DNA of 64,000 nucleotides from Lepas anatifera (lineage: Eukaryota > Arthropoda > Thecostraca > Lepadidae), in the NCBI GenBank assembly GCA_034440635.1, contig JAOTON010002098.1:372001-436000 (forward strand). The letters run 5' to 3'. A program made the position numbers and the translations under genes. Below the pieces are notes generated by a model. It searched no databases, was not told the origin of the DNA, and saw only the letters and a list, made by a program, of their open reading frames with translations. Position 1 is the first letter of the stretch. Every line of letters begins with the position of its first letter. Of the stretch, positions 44,595-57,544 are shown in pieces.

Positions 44595-45097
44595 GGAGGT
44601 CGGTTTGCTGATTATGCTTTTCTTCTTTGCTTTCAGGTTTCGTTTTTGTTGTTTGTGTTTGACATCGCAAGCCAAAATTATGTTATTTTGTTCCCCCGGG
44701 TTCCTAACACTGTGCAAGCTAGATCATGCTACCAGTTGGTTATTTGTGTGGGAACATTTCTGTCGGTTCACCTAGCGAATGTCACATAGACGTCTCCACT
44801 GGAGTGCAGAGTGCCCGCGAATTGCCGTCACTAGGTGTCGAACTGAGCCGTATCGCTAGGATAGAGATCATTATTGCTGACATGTATGCACAAACACTCC
44901 AGAGAAACCTCATACACCACAGAGCATTTGGTAGCACAGAACCACTGTCATGCAAACATTCCACATACAATTTTTCTCCCGTTTAAAGAGCACAGTACAT
45001 TCACAAATACAATTACATTATACAGCCACACAACGTAGGTGCTGGTCTCTTTTTCATCAATCGTCACGCTTAATTTACCAAACCAAAGTTTAGAGAA

Positions 45098-48000
45098 ATG
45101 TCTAAATTACGTTTTCTGACTATGAATTGTAGGGGTCTTGCCGGTCAGCAAAAAGGCGTGATGTGGTTTTAAAAACATTTCTTAAAAACACCAGTGTGCG
45201 ATATAATATTCCTTCAAGACACGCATCTTACCACTAAATCAGTTCCTTTCTTTGACTTGCTATGGAAGGGGAAGGCGTATCATAACTGCAAGTCCAATTT
45301 TAGCAGAGGCACTTCGATACTGGTTAAACAGTCTGTACCTCATGAAGTAATCGAAGAACATGAATTTTCATGAAACTTTAAGGCTTTAGTGTGTAAAATC
45401 AGAGGAAATATTTATACGCTGCTTAGTATTTATGACCCGAATGAGGATAACCGATTTTTACGAAAACGTAGAGTTATGCTTGGAAACACTTCCATTGGAA
45501 AATGTAATAATAGCTGGGGATTTTAATTTTGTGATTGAACTAGATCAGGATTCTAACTATGTTAGAGAAAACAACCAGAGCGCCAAACTAAGTTTCCTCA
45601 GCATGGCACAGAAATTAAACTTGGTAGAGCTTTGGCGCTGCCGAAATCCTCACAGCATAGGTTACACCTGGTTCAAGCAGAATCCCAGTAAGTATGGCAG
45701 GCTAGATATGTTTTTCGTTAGCGATAATTTGTGCAGAAAAGCTATCAAATGTGAAATTGTAGCATCCTACAGAACAGACCACCAAGGTGTTGCTGTAACA
45801 TTAAATGAAACAACTCCTCAAAGGGGTTCGTACCTTTGGAAATTCAACGATAGTCTTCTAGACGACCCGGATTATGTTGAATGTGTATTGACTTGTATAA
45901 AAGAACAACTTTTGCAGTACGCAGTATACGGCGGAGTATCTGTCTGACCCAAGGAACCATGAGCTCATCGAGCTTATGATTGAAGAAGGACTATTCTGCG
46001 AAACCTTACTAATGATGATTCGAGGTGAAACTGTCAAGTTCTCAAAAAGTAAGGCCAGGAGAGCTAGAGAAGAAGAATAATCGGTGACAAAAGAAATAAA
46101 CCATCTACATAGTGAACCCTCCCTAGATGCAGCAACAAAAAATCAACGCATTATTGCATTACAAAACAGACTTGAAGCAATAAGAGCACCTAAAATCCAA
46201 GGTCTTCTGACAAGAACAAAAGTTAAGTGCTATGAAGAAGGAGAAAAATGTTCAAAATATTTTCTCTCTCTTGAAAAAGGAAACGCGATGAAAAAATCAA
46301 TTGAATGTATAAAAACGGGAACCAGAGTGATTACAAGCAAGCGATATATTTTTTATGAGTTTACGAAACATCTCGGATCAAAATAATTTTCGGGGAACAA
46401 GTCGGTAGACTACAATGATTATCTTGAACAAAACATTCGAACTAGACTAGACGAAGTTCAGAAAAAGTAACTCGAAAAACGTATAACTTTTGAAGAACTA
46501 ACATATGCACTTAATTCGATGAAGAAAGGAAAGTCGCCTGGTGCAAACGGATTCACTGCTCCCTTCTTTAAACAGTTTTGGTCACACATCGGGCCTTTTT
46601 TTCTTCAGAGTTATTAACAATAATATATCGAAAGGGAACCTTATAAGCTCATTTCGCGAAGGTGTAATTACGTAAATTCCAAAGTCTGGACAGAATTTAG
46701 AATTAATTAAAGGCTGGGGACCTATTTCACTTTTAAACGCTGATTTCAAGACCTTATCCGCAGCAATTTCTGAGAGGCTCAAAAGTGTAATGAACACATT
46801 AATATCGTCCACGCAGAGAGTCTACATTAAAGTTAGATACATTGGTGAAAATACTCGGCTAGCCTGCGACGTGATCGATTATCTCTGCAAGAACAAACAA
46901 AGTGGACTAATACTAGCAGCAGATTTCGAGGCAGCCTTTGAATCTGTTTCATGGAACTTTCTGAAGCAAGCATTGACCCATTACAATTTTGGTCCATCCT
47001 TTATATCGCTGCTCGATCTAGTGTACTTCAACCAAAATAATTTCTCGCGTATTCTCCTCGATGGGTTCTTAGGTGAAAATATTTTTCTTAAGAGAGGAAT
47101 AAGGCAAGGAGATCCAGCCTCCGGTTATCTGTTCAATCTGACAGTCGAGCCGCTTGCAACCCAAATCAAAAAGTCGCAAAAGTTTCACGGAATAACGATA
47201 GGAAGAGAGGAAGTACGTGTCTCACAGTATGCCGATGACCTAGTGGCTTTCCTAGAACCCAGTGAGAGATCCTTGCTTGGCGTTCTGAATGAAATGAAAC
47301 AATTTTCGTCAGTCTCAGAACTAAAGCTAAATATAAATAAGACGAAATGTTTACCCATTGGGGAGCTCCCTAAAGCGATCAGCGAAAATGCTTACGGTGT
47401 AACTTCTGTCAATGAAATGAAAATACTAGGGATAAACTTCAATACAGATAATACCGGGATCACAGACAAAAATATTAAAGACAAAATTACAGCAATGCAG
47501 AAAGAAATAAAACAATAGGAGAGAAGAAAATCTAACTCTTGTAGGAAAAGTAACTCTTATAAAGTCTTTATTGCTAGCGAAATTAATTCACATATTTGTT
47601 GCATTACCAAAGCCTTCCCAGCCAACAGTAAAACAATTGAGCAATATGTTATATACTTTCTTATGGAGAGGCAGAGGGGACCCAGTGAAACGCGCTAAGG
47701 TAGTGCAACCATACCATCATGATGGCTTGAAAATGGTAGATATCTGTGTATTCATAAAAAGATTAAAGGTAGGGTAGATTAAGCGACTCCATTACTCAAT
47801 CCAGGATTGGACCAAACTAGCGAGGCTAAGTATTCCCCCCACTGATGAACTCCTCCCCTTTGGCCCCAAAAATTGATATCTATTGGAAAAAAGTAGCAAA
47901 TCCATTCTGGAAAGGAGTACTGAGCTCATGGACTGATTTCACTTATGCATACAAACCAAGCCGAGAAGAAATACTTTCAAACTCTATCTGTTTCTCACAG

Positions 48001-48867
48001 TCCACAAAATTTACAAATAGCATTATACGAGCCTGGTACAGCAAAGGCCTAAGATTTATCGGTGACCTGGTTAAAACTGAAACAGGTGAATTGTACACCT
48101 GCAACGAGCTTCGCCAACACTACGGAGTTTCAGTCACGTTCCTTTCTTATCAGTCGTTAAGGCGGAGCCTTCCAGAATGTATCCGACGTCCTCAGGATAA
48201 CATAACGCTGACGCATCCTATCATACCGTATCAATTTTGTTTCATTAATATAAATGCAAATACGAACCGTATAGCATCCAAAGAGTTCCTCACATTGAAG
48301 AGCCAAAAATATCGACACTTCTCAATCATGGAAAACACGGTGGGAACGACATGGAATAGAAGATCCTTACGTTGGGAGCATGTTTGCCATTGCATCTGTA
48401 ACAAAAATACTTATTTACTTTCTCTTCATTTTCGTATTATATCACGCACCATTGCCACAAATCGGTTTCTCTACACAATTGGACGAAAAGAAAGCCCTGT
48501 GTGCTTCTTTTGCTCTTCTAGCGCAGAAACTTTGACCCACCTCTTCTGGACTTGCACAAAAGTAAAACTATTTTTGCAAAGTGTACAAACATTACTTTTT
48601 GAAAGACTACAGCTCAGAATCACATTTCAAAAATCAAAATGGTTTATACCATCTCCGAAACTTTGTACAAGGGTAGAGATGTTAATTAGTACAATCGCTA
48701 AGAGCGTTATTTATAGAGCCTGCAGTAAAAGCCAAGAGCCACAGAAAGCATCGTTTTTCCACTACTTGCAAATGCAAGTCCTAAAAGAAAAAATACTGGC
48801 GGAGTTGAATGGAAATATTCCAGAGTTTGGTGATAAATGGGGCGAATTAAGTCCGACAATATACTAA
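45098..48867 (+). pseudogene. Tx1/L1-like LINE ORF2 (endonuclease plus reverse transcriptase)
   Basis: The start ATG at 45098 gives MSKLRFLTMNCRGLAGQQKG, the N-terminus of an APE-type endonuclease. Further motifs are FLQDTHLT (usually ETH), GTSILV, IIAGDFNFV, YGRLDMFFVSDN and SYRTDHQG (45432-45947 frame). The linker has CYEEGEKCSKYFLSLEKGN (46228). The RT includes MKKGKSPGANGFTAPFF, AADFEAAFESVSWNFLKQAL (motif A), KRGIRQGDPASGYLFNL (motif B) and SQYADDLVAF (motif C, YADD at 47228-47239). The C-terminus has a zinc-knuckle-like CFFCSSSAETLTHLFWTC (about 48495). Stops and shifts occur at about 45167, 45948, 46386, 46600-46790, 47519 and 47778, so no full protein can be made. The element is close to full length but dead. 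Confidence 0.88.
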
Positions 48868-49727
48868 AGGTAACTAAATTATATTCAAAAGTATGTTTTC
48901 CGAGCTGAATTATTTGTCCTCCTTCCTACCGGGACCCCTATATGGAACATTATGCTGACAAGTAAGACCACTGTGGTAGGATGCTCCTGTCACGCCTGTA
49001 GGATGAAGTGTACAGAAAAATTATTATTAAAAAGATAATTAAGTGCCACAAAATACTTTACTTCACTTACATCATAACCATAAATCACAGAAAAATATGC
49101 ATGCACATGTTAACACACTCGCACAAACACACGCAATCACAATCCCATCCACACACACAGCACACCGCCAATAGAGCCGTCTCACACGCACTTTTACACA
49201 AACCCACCCCCACATCCAGACAAAGACACCCACTGAAACGCACACATTCTATGATAGCGTATCAGACACATAGCTGTTATTTTCTATTAAAAGTGTTTGT
49301 TGTTATGTGTTGAGTTGTGCTAAAATAAAAATAAAAGTTGAAAAAATGCTTAATGTACTTAAAATAACACTGTATCATTGAACTTTGTTGGTTACACTTT
49401 AATATTGCTCTTGCACAATCTACGGTATTTTCTAAATGTATTAAAAATATTAAAAGTGTTTGTTGTTATGTGTTAAGTTGTACTAAAATGGAAATAAAAA
49501 GTAAAAACAAAACATTACAACCTTTGCAACATCTCAGATCATAAAGCAGCTGGGATCGGGGATTGTGGCATAAGACTCAATAATTCACAAGTATCAGGAG
49601 AGTCTATCATGAGGGCCAGACATTCACCTGACTTTGGCCCTCAGCTTCGAAGTCTTCCTATTGCATTGTGTCGCGCTGCCATGCAGCTTCCACGCTGAAG
49701 CCGCTTCAATCTCTCTGTTTTGCACGA
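48868..49727. repeat. LINE 3' flank with duplicated tail-like segment
   Basis: ATTAAAAGTGTTTGTTGTTA, followed by a GTGTTGAGTTGT block and AATAAAAATAAAAG, occurs at about 49284-49345 and again at about 49449-49505. A CA-rich stretch (49100-49250) precedes it. It may be a duplicated LINE 3' end. No gene is seen. Confidence 0.6.
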
Positions 49728-50580
49728 GCCGATGCTGTTGCAGTGCGGCAGCTGACTGTGCCAATGCGTCCACGCGGCAGCTGACTGCGCCAATGCGTCC
49801 ACGCGGCAGCTGACTGCGCCAATGCAGCACCGCAGCAGCTGACTGCGCCAATGCGTCCACGCGGCAGCTGACTGCGCCAATGCGTCCACGCGGCAGCCGA
49901 CTGCGCCAATGCGTCCACGCGGCAGCTGACTGCGCCAATGCGTCCACGCGGCAGCTAACTGCGCCAATGCGTCCACGCGGCAGCTGACTGCGCCAATGCG
50001 GCCACGCGGCAGCTGACTGCGCCAGTGCGGCCACGCGGCAGCTGACTGCGCCAATGCAGCCACGCGCCAGCTGACTGCGCCAATGCGTCCACGCGGCAGC
50101 TGACTGCGCCAATGCGGCCACGCAGCAGCTGACTGCGCCAATGTGGCCACGCGGCAGCTGACTGCGCCAGTGCGGCCACGCGGCAGCTGACTGCGCCAAT
50201 GCGACCACGCGGCAGCTGACTGCGCCAGTGCGGCCACGCGGCAGCTGACTGCGCCAGTGCGGCCACGCGGCAGCTGACTGCGCCAATGCGACCACGCGGC
50301 AGCTGACTGCGCCAATGTGGCCACGCGGCAGCTGACTGCGCCAATGCGACCACGCGGCAGCTGACTGCGCCAATGTGGCCACGCGGCAGCTGACTGCGCC
50401 AGTGCGGCCACGCGGCAGCTGACTGCGCCAGTGCGGCCACGCGGCAGCTGACTGCGCCAGTGCGGCCACGCGGCAGCTGACTGCGCCAATGTGGCCACGC
50501 GGCAGCTGACTGCGCCAATGTGGCCACGCAGCAGCTGATTGCGCCAATGCGTCCACGCGGCAGCTGACTGCGCCATTGCA
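49728..50580. repeat. 29-bp minisatellite, about 29 units
   Basis: The unit contains GGCAGCTGACTGCGCCAATG, then a variable tetranucleotide zone (CGTCC, CGGCC, TGGCC or CGACC), then ACGC. Spacing between successive CTGACTG words is 29 bp (49752, 49781, 49810). Because 29 is not divisible by 3, all three minus frames stay open and yield 29-residue super-repeats, giving 310-codon artefact frames. Each unit carries CAGCTG, an E-box palindrome. Units of the CGTCC type cluster at the left, and CGGCC/TGGCC/CGACC types at the right. Confidence 0.96.
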
Positions 50581-51291
50581 GGGCGATCCGGCTGATATAT
50601 CGTCCCTAATTCATTCTCAAAGTGTTCTCCGGGAAGCCCAGGAGCCTAAAAACTATCTTGAAGAGCCATTTCCAATGGATATACTGTTCTCTGATACATA
50701 TTACTGCAATGCGGAGAATGAATAATGCGCAGTGGTATTTTGAAGTGGTCTCCGAAACTAATCACAAGTCTGGCTCGATACCTTCCACGGTGACGTTCTC
50801 TTTGCGTGCTGTCCGTGTGTGTCAGTTTTCCAATAAATGCTAAATAATAGGCTTCTAACGAAGTTAATGTTTGAATCCTTCCTTACGCCTAGAGCTTTAG
50901 GACTGATTTAATTCACCGAAACAAGTTAAAAATGAACAATTATAAAAAAAGTGTGTTTTGTCCATGCCCACCTCTTTGCTCCTTCGAGAATGGTCCTCAG
51001 GTCAAGTTCGCGGCACCTAGGGTAAAGACACGCGAATGTGCCCCTCGCACCGCACGGGATGTGCTGACGGGGCGTGTGTACTTATGCTATGTCCCGCTAT
51101 TTTGTATATTTAGTGACAAATACGCACGGGTTTTTATGTTTCATATACATTTTGTAGACAGATTATTCCACTTAATGCTGTCAGTTTTTACATCCAGGTA
51201 AACTAACACCTTTCTAAACTACTTCATTTCGTGTCATTATTATTTTTAAATCATATCTCAGAACTGCCACTGATGTGTAGAATTTAGTGCC
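50581..51291. other. No gene recognised
   Basis: Nothing supported between the minisatellite and the second Tx1-like LINE. Confidence 0.5.
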
Positions 51292-52740
51292 TTGCACGAG
51301 TGTAGCGACATTAATATTCAGCCAGCTGTGATTAAGATTCAAAATGTTTTAAACCAGTGGTCCCAGCGAAATCTCACGCTTAAAGGGAAAATAACAATAG
51401 CAAAAGCTCTCGTTATTTCTCAGCTAATCCACATGACCTCCGCAGTAATTTTTCAAAAGAGACATCTGGACACAATCCAAAGTAAAATTATGCGTTTCAT
51501 TTGGAGGGGGCGTCCGCCAGAAGTTGCCAGAGAGGTGCTGTGTCAAGAAGTCAAGAATGGGGGCTTAAACTGTCCAAATGTGATAAATCTTTATAAAGGG
51601 CTGCGTTGCTCTTGTATGGGCAGAATCTTGTGGAATATGGATATAGGGTTCGCTAAAATTTTTCAGAAAAGGATTCGTGTTAAGTTAGAGCACATATTGC
51701 ATATGAATTACAATTTTGCGCGGGTTAATGACAGAAGAGTAGCTGCGTTTTATAAAGAGATGTTAGGTTGGTTTAGAGAAGCGGTCCCCATCAAAGAACC
51801 TACTTGTGGAAAGGAAGTGCGTAAACAAATAATGTGGAATAATGAAGCTATTCGGGTGGAAGGGAAAATTATTTTTAATGCTGCATTGTACGAAAACAGT
51901 ATATTGTTCTTTGATGCATTCCTTAATCATCAGGGACGAATCTTAGATTATAATTAGTTTAAGGAAAGCAATAACTTGTCACGACTGGATCCTCTTGTTT
52001 ATATGGGCTGGTGCCGGGCCATTCCTGCGATATGGAGACGGCTTGCCGTTGGCAGTGAAACACAAACCGTTGAGGAGAAGGTGCTTGGCCTTGGCATAGA
52101 AGTGAAAGGAAAAGTTGTCTCGGTTCAGCGGATTAAAGTTAAATATTTTTCAAACAAATTTCTAAAGGAGATAACCCCCAGAGCGCAACTAAAATGGATA
52201 AATGAAGGAGTTGAATACGGAGAAGACTGGTGTAAAGTATACTTACTTCCATTTAAAATCACAAAGTCAACAAAGCTTCAAAATTTACAATATAAGATAG
52301 TTCATAGGTTTTTTCCAACTCGAAGATTCTTGTGTATACGAAAAGTGATAGCTGATCCATTCTGTGATAGGTGCGGTAGCATAGATACAATTGAGCATTT
52401 CTTCGTAGAGTGTGGAGAGGTTAGAGGATTTTGGGATGATCTAGTTAGAAAAATTAACTCAAAGCTTGCCACAACAAAACAGTTCTTTGGCAACGTTACA
52501 AACATTCTCTTTGGATCATTAGAAGCATTGAATGTTGTCAATCTAATAGTCTTGGCTGCAAAACAGTTCATTGTGAATCAGAGGTTTAAGGATGAAGAAA
52601 TAAAGATGGGAGTTTTCTAAAAATTTCTGGAAAAAAATATTTCAAATGGAACGGTGCATTGCAAAGAAGGATAGAAGAATTGACAGGTTTAACGAGAGAT
52701 GGCTACCATTTATCAATGAACATTTTGAGCTTTGCATTTA
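51292..52740 (+). pseudogene. Tx1-like LINE ORF2 C-terminal half, one stop
   Basis: The frame 51292-51957 and the frame 51976-52620 are in phase and separated only by a TAG stop at 51955-51957. Text such as WSQRNLTLKGKITIAKALVI and IMRFIWRGRPPEVAREVL is the conserved post-RT section of Tx1/L1-like elements. CDRCGSIDTIEHFFVEC (about 52360) is the zinc-knuckle-like C-terminal motif, equivalent to the one at 48495. The RT catalytic motifs are absent, so the copy is 5'-truncated. It is less damaged than the copy at 45-48.9 kb and differs from it in sequence, so it is a separate subfamily. A frameshift after 52620 separates the last residues. Confidence 0.85.
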
Positions 52741-54424
52741 GTTCGTATAATCTGGACCCATTTCGGCGAGCTGCATGTGGTGAAGGAGTTTGTCGTGATG
52801 TGAAGTTATCTGTGAAGTGTATGGAATCAACGTGATTGCACATTGTGAGAGGGTAGGGATCGGGGGGGGTGAGGGGGGTAGGGTGGGTTTGGTACCGAGA
52901 CGATGGTACGTTGAAGCGACGTGGGGTTATTACTGTGACACCAGCGGTAAGGTGTGAATGAGAATTATTCAATTGTTTCGCAAACTATACAGCCGTGTTT
53001 TGTGAAATACATTCTTCCAACAGAAAAAAGCCACTGATGTTGTTGGCTCATTAAAAATATGTTCATATAAGCGTTAACCATTTATCATTATTTCAACCGG
53101 CAAAAAGCTGTAGAAGAAACTGCTGCGCTGGCAAAGTGCTGAATTGCCGGACCCTATAATCCCTGAACCGCTGCATCTGGCGACCGAAAAATGTCAGGCG
53201 TGTTCTGGACTAGCGATAAGCCCGCGGACAAGGTTTACAAACAGTCGGAAATGTGAGGGCGCAAGGCTTGTTCTGTCATATCGTGGAATGTTCCAGGTAA
53301 TGAGTGCGCTTATCACCGGACCTAATCTGACCAATTCTGCATCGTGAAAGTGGAAGCCCCATGCAGGCAAGCACGGTTCCAGACACTAACTTCTGGAGGG
53401 TTGGAGGAACACAGAAAACTCTGAAATTACAAAACGGCTTCAGGAAAATTTAGGCAATGTTTTTTACGGGAGGCTTGGGGCATGACCCGGGTGGCCTTTT
53501 GCTGGAAGTGCGAACTGTATTTAGAGTTGGCTGTCTAAGATAGTATTTTTTTAAAAATAAATGCTAGTTCGGCGCTTGCTGGACTTCTGGTACAAGTTCA
53601 CCACACAGGAAGGCTCTTTTTTTAGAAATGAGGCCAGTCTCATTTGCCGGACTTATTAAGTAGAGTAGAAAGGTGAATCCAAAGAGGTCACAACAGTGCC
53701 CCAGGCACCTGGAGTAGTCCCATTTGTTTGGATTTTGCTCCAAAAGTTGCCGTAACTATTCGAAAGGGATTCCTGAATGGTGTGAATTGGGCCCTTAGGA
53801 CCCTTTGATTTGAGCTTTGAATTATGCGGAAATTTAGTACAGAGCGTAGAGTAGAAATAACTGATGTGGCTTCATCCAAAGGGGGTTAAACGCAATACGT
53901 CAATACTGATTGCTGTGCAAACTCTACAAAACTAACACCTCGGTTCAAAGCCAACTATAAAAGTGGGATATTCCCTTTAAGGTTTCTTGCACTCTAACCT
54001 TCTACTTTTCGTTACCTCGTGTGGTATTTGGGATCTCAGGAGGGGGGCGGGGGTACCGGCAAAGCTAATGCGGACTCCGTACCGGTGCACGAAGGCATTG
54101 CCCCCAAAAGTCGCAATTTCCAGCTACTCCCCACTATTAGTTTATAGGACATTTGTGCTAACTAAACCGTGTTGTGAAATATCGCTTGAGACTGTCGGTT
54201 TCTCTCAACCGTTGGTTGGTTTTTTTCCTCCCCAATCGTACCGGTGCCCTCTAATGTTCATGTTTTCCTCCTTGCATAATCGGAACATGATTCATCACAT
54301 TGAATTAATTCAATCATGTTAGAAAAGCATGCCCAGGCCCAGCGATTACTATTTATTGGCTTATGGCAGGTACCCGTCTCAATAAAGTTTCAAGGTGGCG
54401 GCTAGTTCCGTGGCCCTACGTGAG
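52741..54424. other. No gene recognised
   Basis: Mixed unique-looking sequence. The frames at 53144-53347 and 53987-54322 have no motifs. Confidence 0.5.
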
Positions 54425-54562
54425 TGGGAAGGTTCCCGCGTCTTAGTCCTATCGGGTTCCCTGAATAAGCTAAGATCGTCTCAATAGTCCCAGGAGGATG
54501 TGAGCCGGGTGGAGCCACATAACCGTATCAAGTGGTGGTTTGATAAACCCCAATGACTGCAG
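54425..54562 (+). mobile_element. Old SINE copy
   Basis: CCTGAATAAGCTAAGATCGT corresponds to CTGAATAAGTCGATCTGATC of the SINE at 31414. The 3' end, GTGGTGGTTTGATAAACCCC, corresponds to GGTGCGTCGTTAAACCCC. It is diverged, and its head is not recognisable. Confidence 0.6.
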
Positions 54563-55482
54563 TAATCAAGCAACCCTCTCCCTGTGGGAGTGCTTGAGCA
54601 CCCTCTCGAGGTTTCCAAGGCAACCGGAAAACGAGCGGTGGTAGATGGACTTACCGTTGTTTTTGAAAATAATAAGCCTTTCTTTTTAACAGGTGCTTCG
54701 GACGAGGTCCTTTCTCATAACAAAAGACATACATTCGCAGAAGTACTTCACATAGGATCAGACCGATAGTAAATATCATATCGATAGTATTCACTGCTCA
54801 TGTTTTATTAGATATCAGTCTACGTTAATCACGGCCTACCTCTCTGAATCCTGGATGTAAAATGGAGCAAATACACTGAGACAATACATCCAGTCACAGC
54901 CCTCCAACAGAATCCTCACAATGCAATAGGTGAAAGCATAAATTCTTGGTCAAAGTGTGAGCAAGACGTCGAACCGAGTTCAGGACTGCGATAATCAAAG
55001 CGAGTTCCATATTGGAATTAAAATCGAGGTCTTCCTGACTCCATGACCATATATTCATGTCTTCACCTATTGTGATATGAGGGTTCAAATGAAGAGTTGT
55101 GCCCTAATACATAATTAGGTAGACAAATGAAAAGCAAATTATGAGCTTGGAAAGCAAAACATGTTGTGAATAGAACAAATTTTGGACCAGGGAGACAGGG
55201 AAGATGGGCCATACCAATATAAATTATCTAAGTAATCATGGGGAATTTTCCATCGCCATTCATTTCCCACCTATTTTGGTACAGAGGCTGGCCTGTCCAG
55301 CATAAAAATGAGGTTTACTTTTTGGCATTGAAACTAATCACAGCTAATAGGTACAGTAAGCTCCAAAGAATAGGCATCATTTAGGCATCAACAATATTTT
55401 TTTAAATAATGCGCCTAATTTATGTAGAACAGAAGCATGAGTTGAGTTACCTAAATACAGTCTAGATTCCATGCATAAGTTC
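54563..55482. other. No gene recognised
   Basis: I see no supported feature. Confidence 0.5.
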
Positions 55483-55949
55483 CATGGGAGGAGACAGAGC
55501 TTTGGTATGAGGGGGCGCGCTACCTTTGAGGGGCACCCCGGAAGAAGAAGGGCACTTTTTAACGTAACCTAACAATCTTACTATATCTTTGTTTATATCA
55601 ACTTTTGGGTACCTTTGGGCCAAGAAAAATGCAAATCAAGCATTGACGGGGAAGAAAACAAGAATAAAGCCGGAAAAGAAAAAGTGTCACCAAAATGTTA
55701 CGCAAGTAGCCAGAATACGACTATTTTGGATAGATTTAAGGACAGATCAGCCAACTCATGCAAGTAATTAACATCAGAGAAATCAGCGGATCCTGTGATA
55801 TCTGTCACTATGTGTAAGCCAGTACACGTTGGAGACGAAAATTCATTTGTTATGCCCACTGGTTTTGTCGTGACGGGTGAGCCCTGGTTGAACGCGGATT
55901 AAGTTCTGCGGCTCCCATAATGACCGATATATATATATATTTTTTTCCA

Positions 55950-56730
55950 CTGTCTCAATGCCCTCAGCGAGTGCCCATCGCGCTACAAAGTGGGAGTGGT
56001 CCGCACATACCTTCGACGCGCTCTCAAGATCTGCAGCACGTGGCAGGCGGTGCACCAGGAAGTTACCACCATCAAACAGACCCTGACAAACAACGGCTAC
56101 TCCACACAGATGCTGGACGGGGAAATAAGCCGAGCTCTGACTAAGAACATGAACCCAAAGGAAAAGACCGAGGAAAAGGATAAACACATCGACTATTATA
56201 TAAGAATGTCATGACCCCGGCCTACAAACAAGACGAACGCGCGCTGCAAACCATCGTCAAGCGAAAAGTAAAACCAAAAGATCCAAGCGATAACATCCAG
56301 CTTCTCATATATTATAAGGGACGTCGAACATCAAACCTGGTGATGAAGAACAACTAGCTGGAAGAACCACCACTAAAGTCAACTAATGTAGTGTACATGT
56401 TGGAGATGCAGTGATACATTTGGAGATTGCACACTCCAAGAAAAGGCATGCTACATCGGCCAAACAACCACCACTCTATCAAGACGAGTCTCATGCCACC
56501 TTCAATCTGGTGCGATTCTTAATCACACGAAGACCACCCATCATCGCAACATCACTCGCCGGGAGCTTGTCCAGCACACCACCATCATCGCTCGCGAAGC
56601 CAACCGCAGACGGCTACAAATAATCGAAGCCTTCCTGATCCGGGAAAGAAAACGTCTCCTAAACGACCAGGTCGACTTCAAGGGCCTCATCATGCTACTG
56701 GACCCAAACATTCGTCCAAGTCCTGGCTAA
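55950..56730 (+). pseudogene. Penelope-like element, RT C-terminus and GIY-YIG endonuclease
   Basis: Reads CLNALSECPSRYKVGVVRTY, RRALKICSTWQAVHQEV and IKQTLTNNGYSTQMLD, the linker that follows the RT in PLEs. It then runs through a damaged zone with IDYYI and GRRTSNLVMKNN. An open frame at 56419-56730 gives the GIY-YIG domain: FGDCTLQEKACYIGQTTTTL, SRRVSCHL, RRRLQIIEAFLI and a final LLDPNIRPSPG before the stop. PLE endonucleases of this type cut target DNA during insertion. A (TTTT)A26 stretch follows at 56764-56797. The upstream RT core is missing and the linker has stops, so the copy is dead. Confidence 0.85.
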
Positions 56731-56763
56731 ACTATCTCTACTATGTCATATAACTATTATATT

Positions 56764-56767
56764 TGAA

Positions 56768-56797
<30 letters not shown>
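56764..56797. repeat. Poly(A) tract
   Basis: About 28 consecutive A residues, 34 bp after the stop of the Penelope-like GIY-YIG frame. Confidence 0.95.
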
Positions 56798-56799
<2 letters not shown>

Positions 56800-56901
56800 A
56801 AGCACTCAACATTGCATTGTGTAACGAAGTGATTCAATTCTTGTGCTAAGCGTTTTATCGATTTTACCCTGCATAGCGTAACATGAAGTATGTAATACCC
56901 T

Positions 56902-56940
56902 GAAGATGTCATATGCATGACGAAACGCGTTGGAATCAAT
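56902..56940 (+). ncRNA. Hammerhead-ribozyme-like core
   Basis: CTGAAGA is followed by a hairpin whose strands (TGTCAT / ATGACG) pair around a short loop, then GAAACGCGTTGG. CUGANGA-stem-GAAA is the hammerhead core, and hammerheads are known in Penelope-like terminal repeats. Here there is one extra U between core and stem II, and stem III would be very short, so activity is uncertain. Confidence 0.35.
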
Positions 56941-57082
56941 ATAGATGAATTTTGGATGTATTATCCACAAACTTCCTACTGAAGTAAGAACAGTTGTACG
57001 AGCAAATGAAAAACAGCAAAAGAAGGCCATAAACAACAAATATGCGGTCATATTTAACGAAAAATGCATAAGATAAAAACTG

Positions 57083-57265
57083 CTACCTAAGTTCTCTTAT
57101 ATAAATTTTTTTCGTGTAATTGTGCAATATATTTTCTTTCAGGCAGATGTCGTTGAAAAGAATAGCGTTTCGAGTTTTTGAGAGTTTTCGGTTGAGTTTC
57201 AGTAGCTTGTTGAATATTTTTTTGTCTGGTTCGGTAATGGTGTTAAGTACTTCTATTATAGTCAT
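57083..57265 (-). pseudogene. Penelope-like element N-terminal fragment
   Basis: The minus frame contains LLKLNRKLSKTRNAILFNDI and CLKENILHNYTKK. It is similar in pattern to the N-terminal PLE motif seen at 62081-62668 (GRINFLLDCRYLNITPKFIS). Only 60 codons remain. Confidence 0.55.
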
Positions 57266-57312
57266 AAGTCATTTTTCCGACGCGTTTCGATTGTATTATA
57301 CCAATAATTATC
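57262..57312 (-). ncRNA. Hammerhead-like remnant upstream of PLE fragment
   Basis: The minus strand reads CTGATAA, an ATTAT/ATAAT hairpin, then CGAAACGCGTCGG. The core is altered (CUGAUAA instead of CUGANGA), so it is at best a decayed hammerhead. Its position just before the PLE N-terminal frame is what one expects of a PLE terminal repeat. Confidence 0.25.
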
Positions 57313-57544
57313 AGTGACAACTAACACTCCATTTTTAGTTTGTTACCTACTGAGGCTAATCTTAGTTTACAAAAAGCGAATATTTTCAAGAAGGAGCAGA
57401 GGACAATATCTTAGCAACTTTCACTGAGCAAAACCACAAAGCATAGTTTTAACGCATTCATAAATCACAACCATACTAATTACATTCTAATGCATACTAT
57501 ACCACATACTATTCAGTCACAGTTCACACACCCCACAGTGCTAG

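Noticed and set aside
49624..50576. Three overlapping minus-strand frames of up to 311 codons rich in AQSAAAWPHWRSQLPRG
   Set aside because: Translation of the 29-bp minisatellite; all three minus frames stay open for the same reason.
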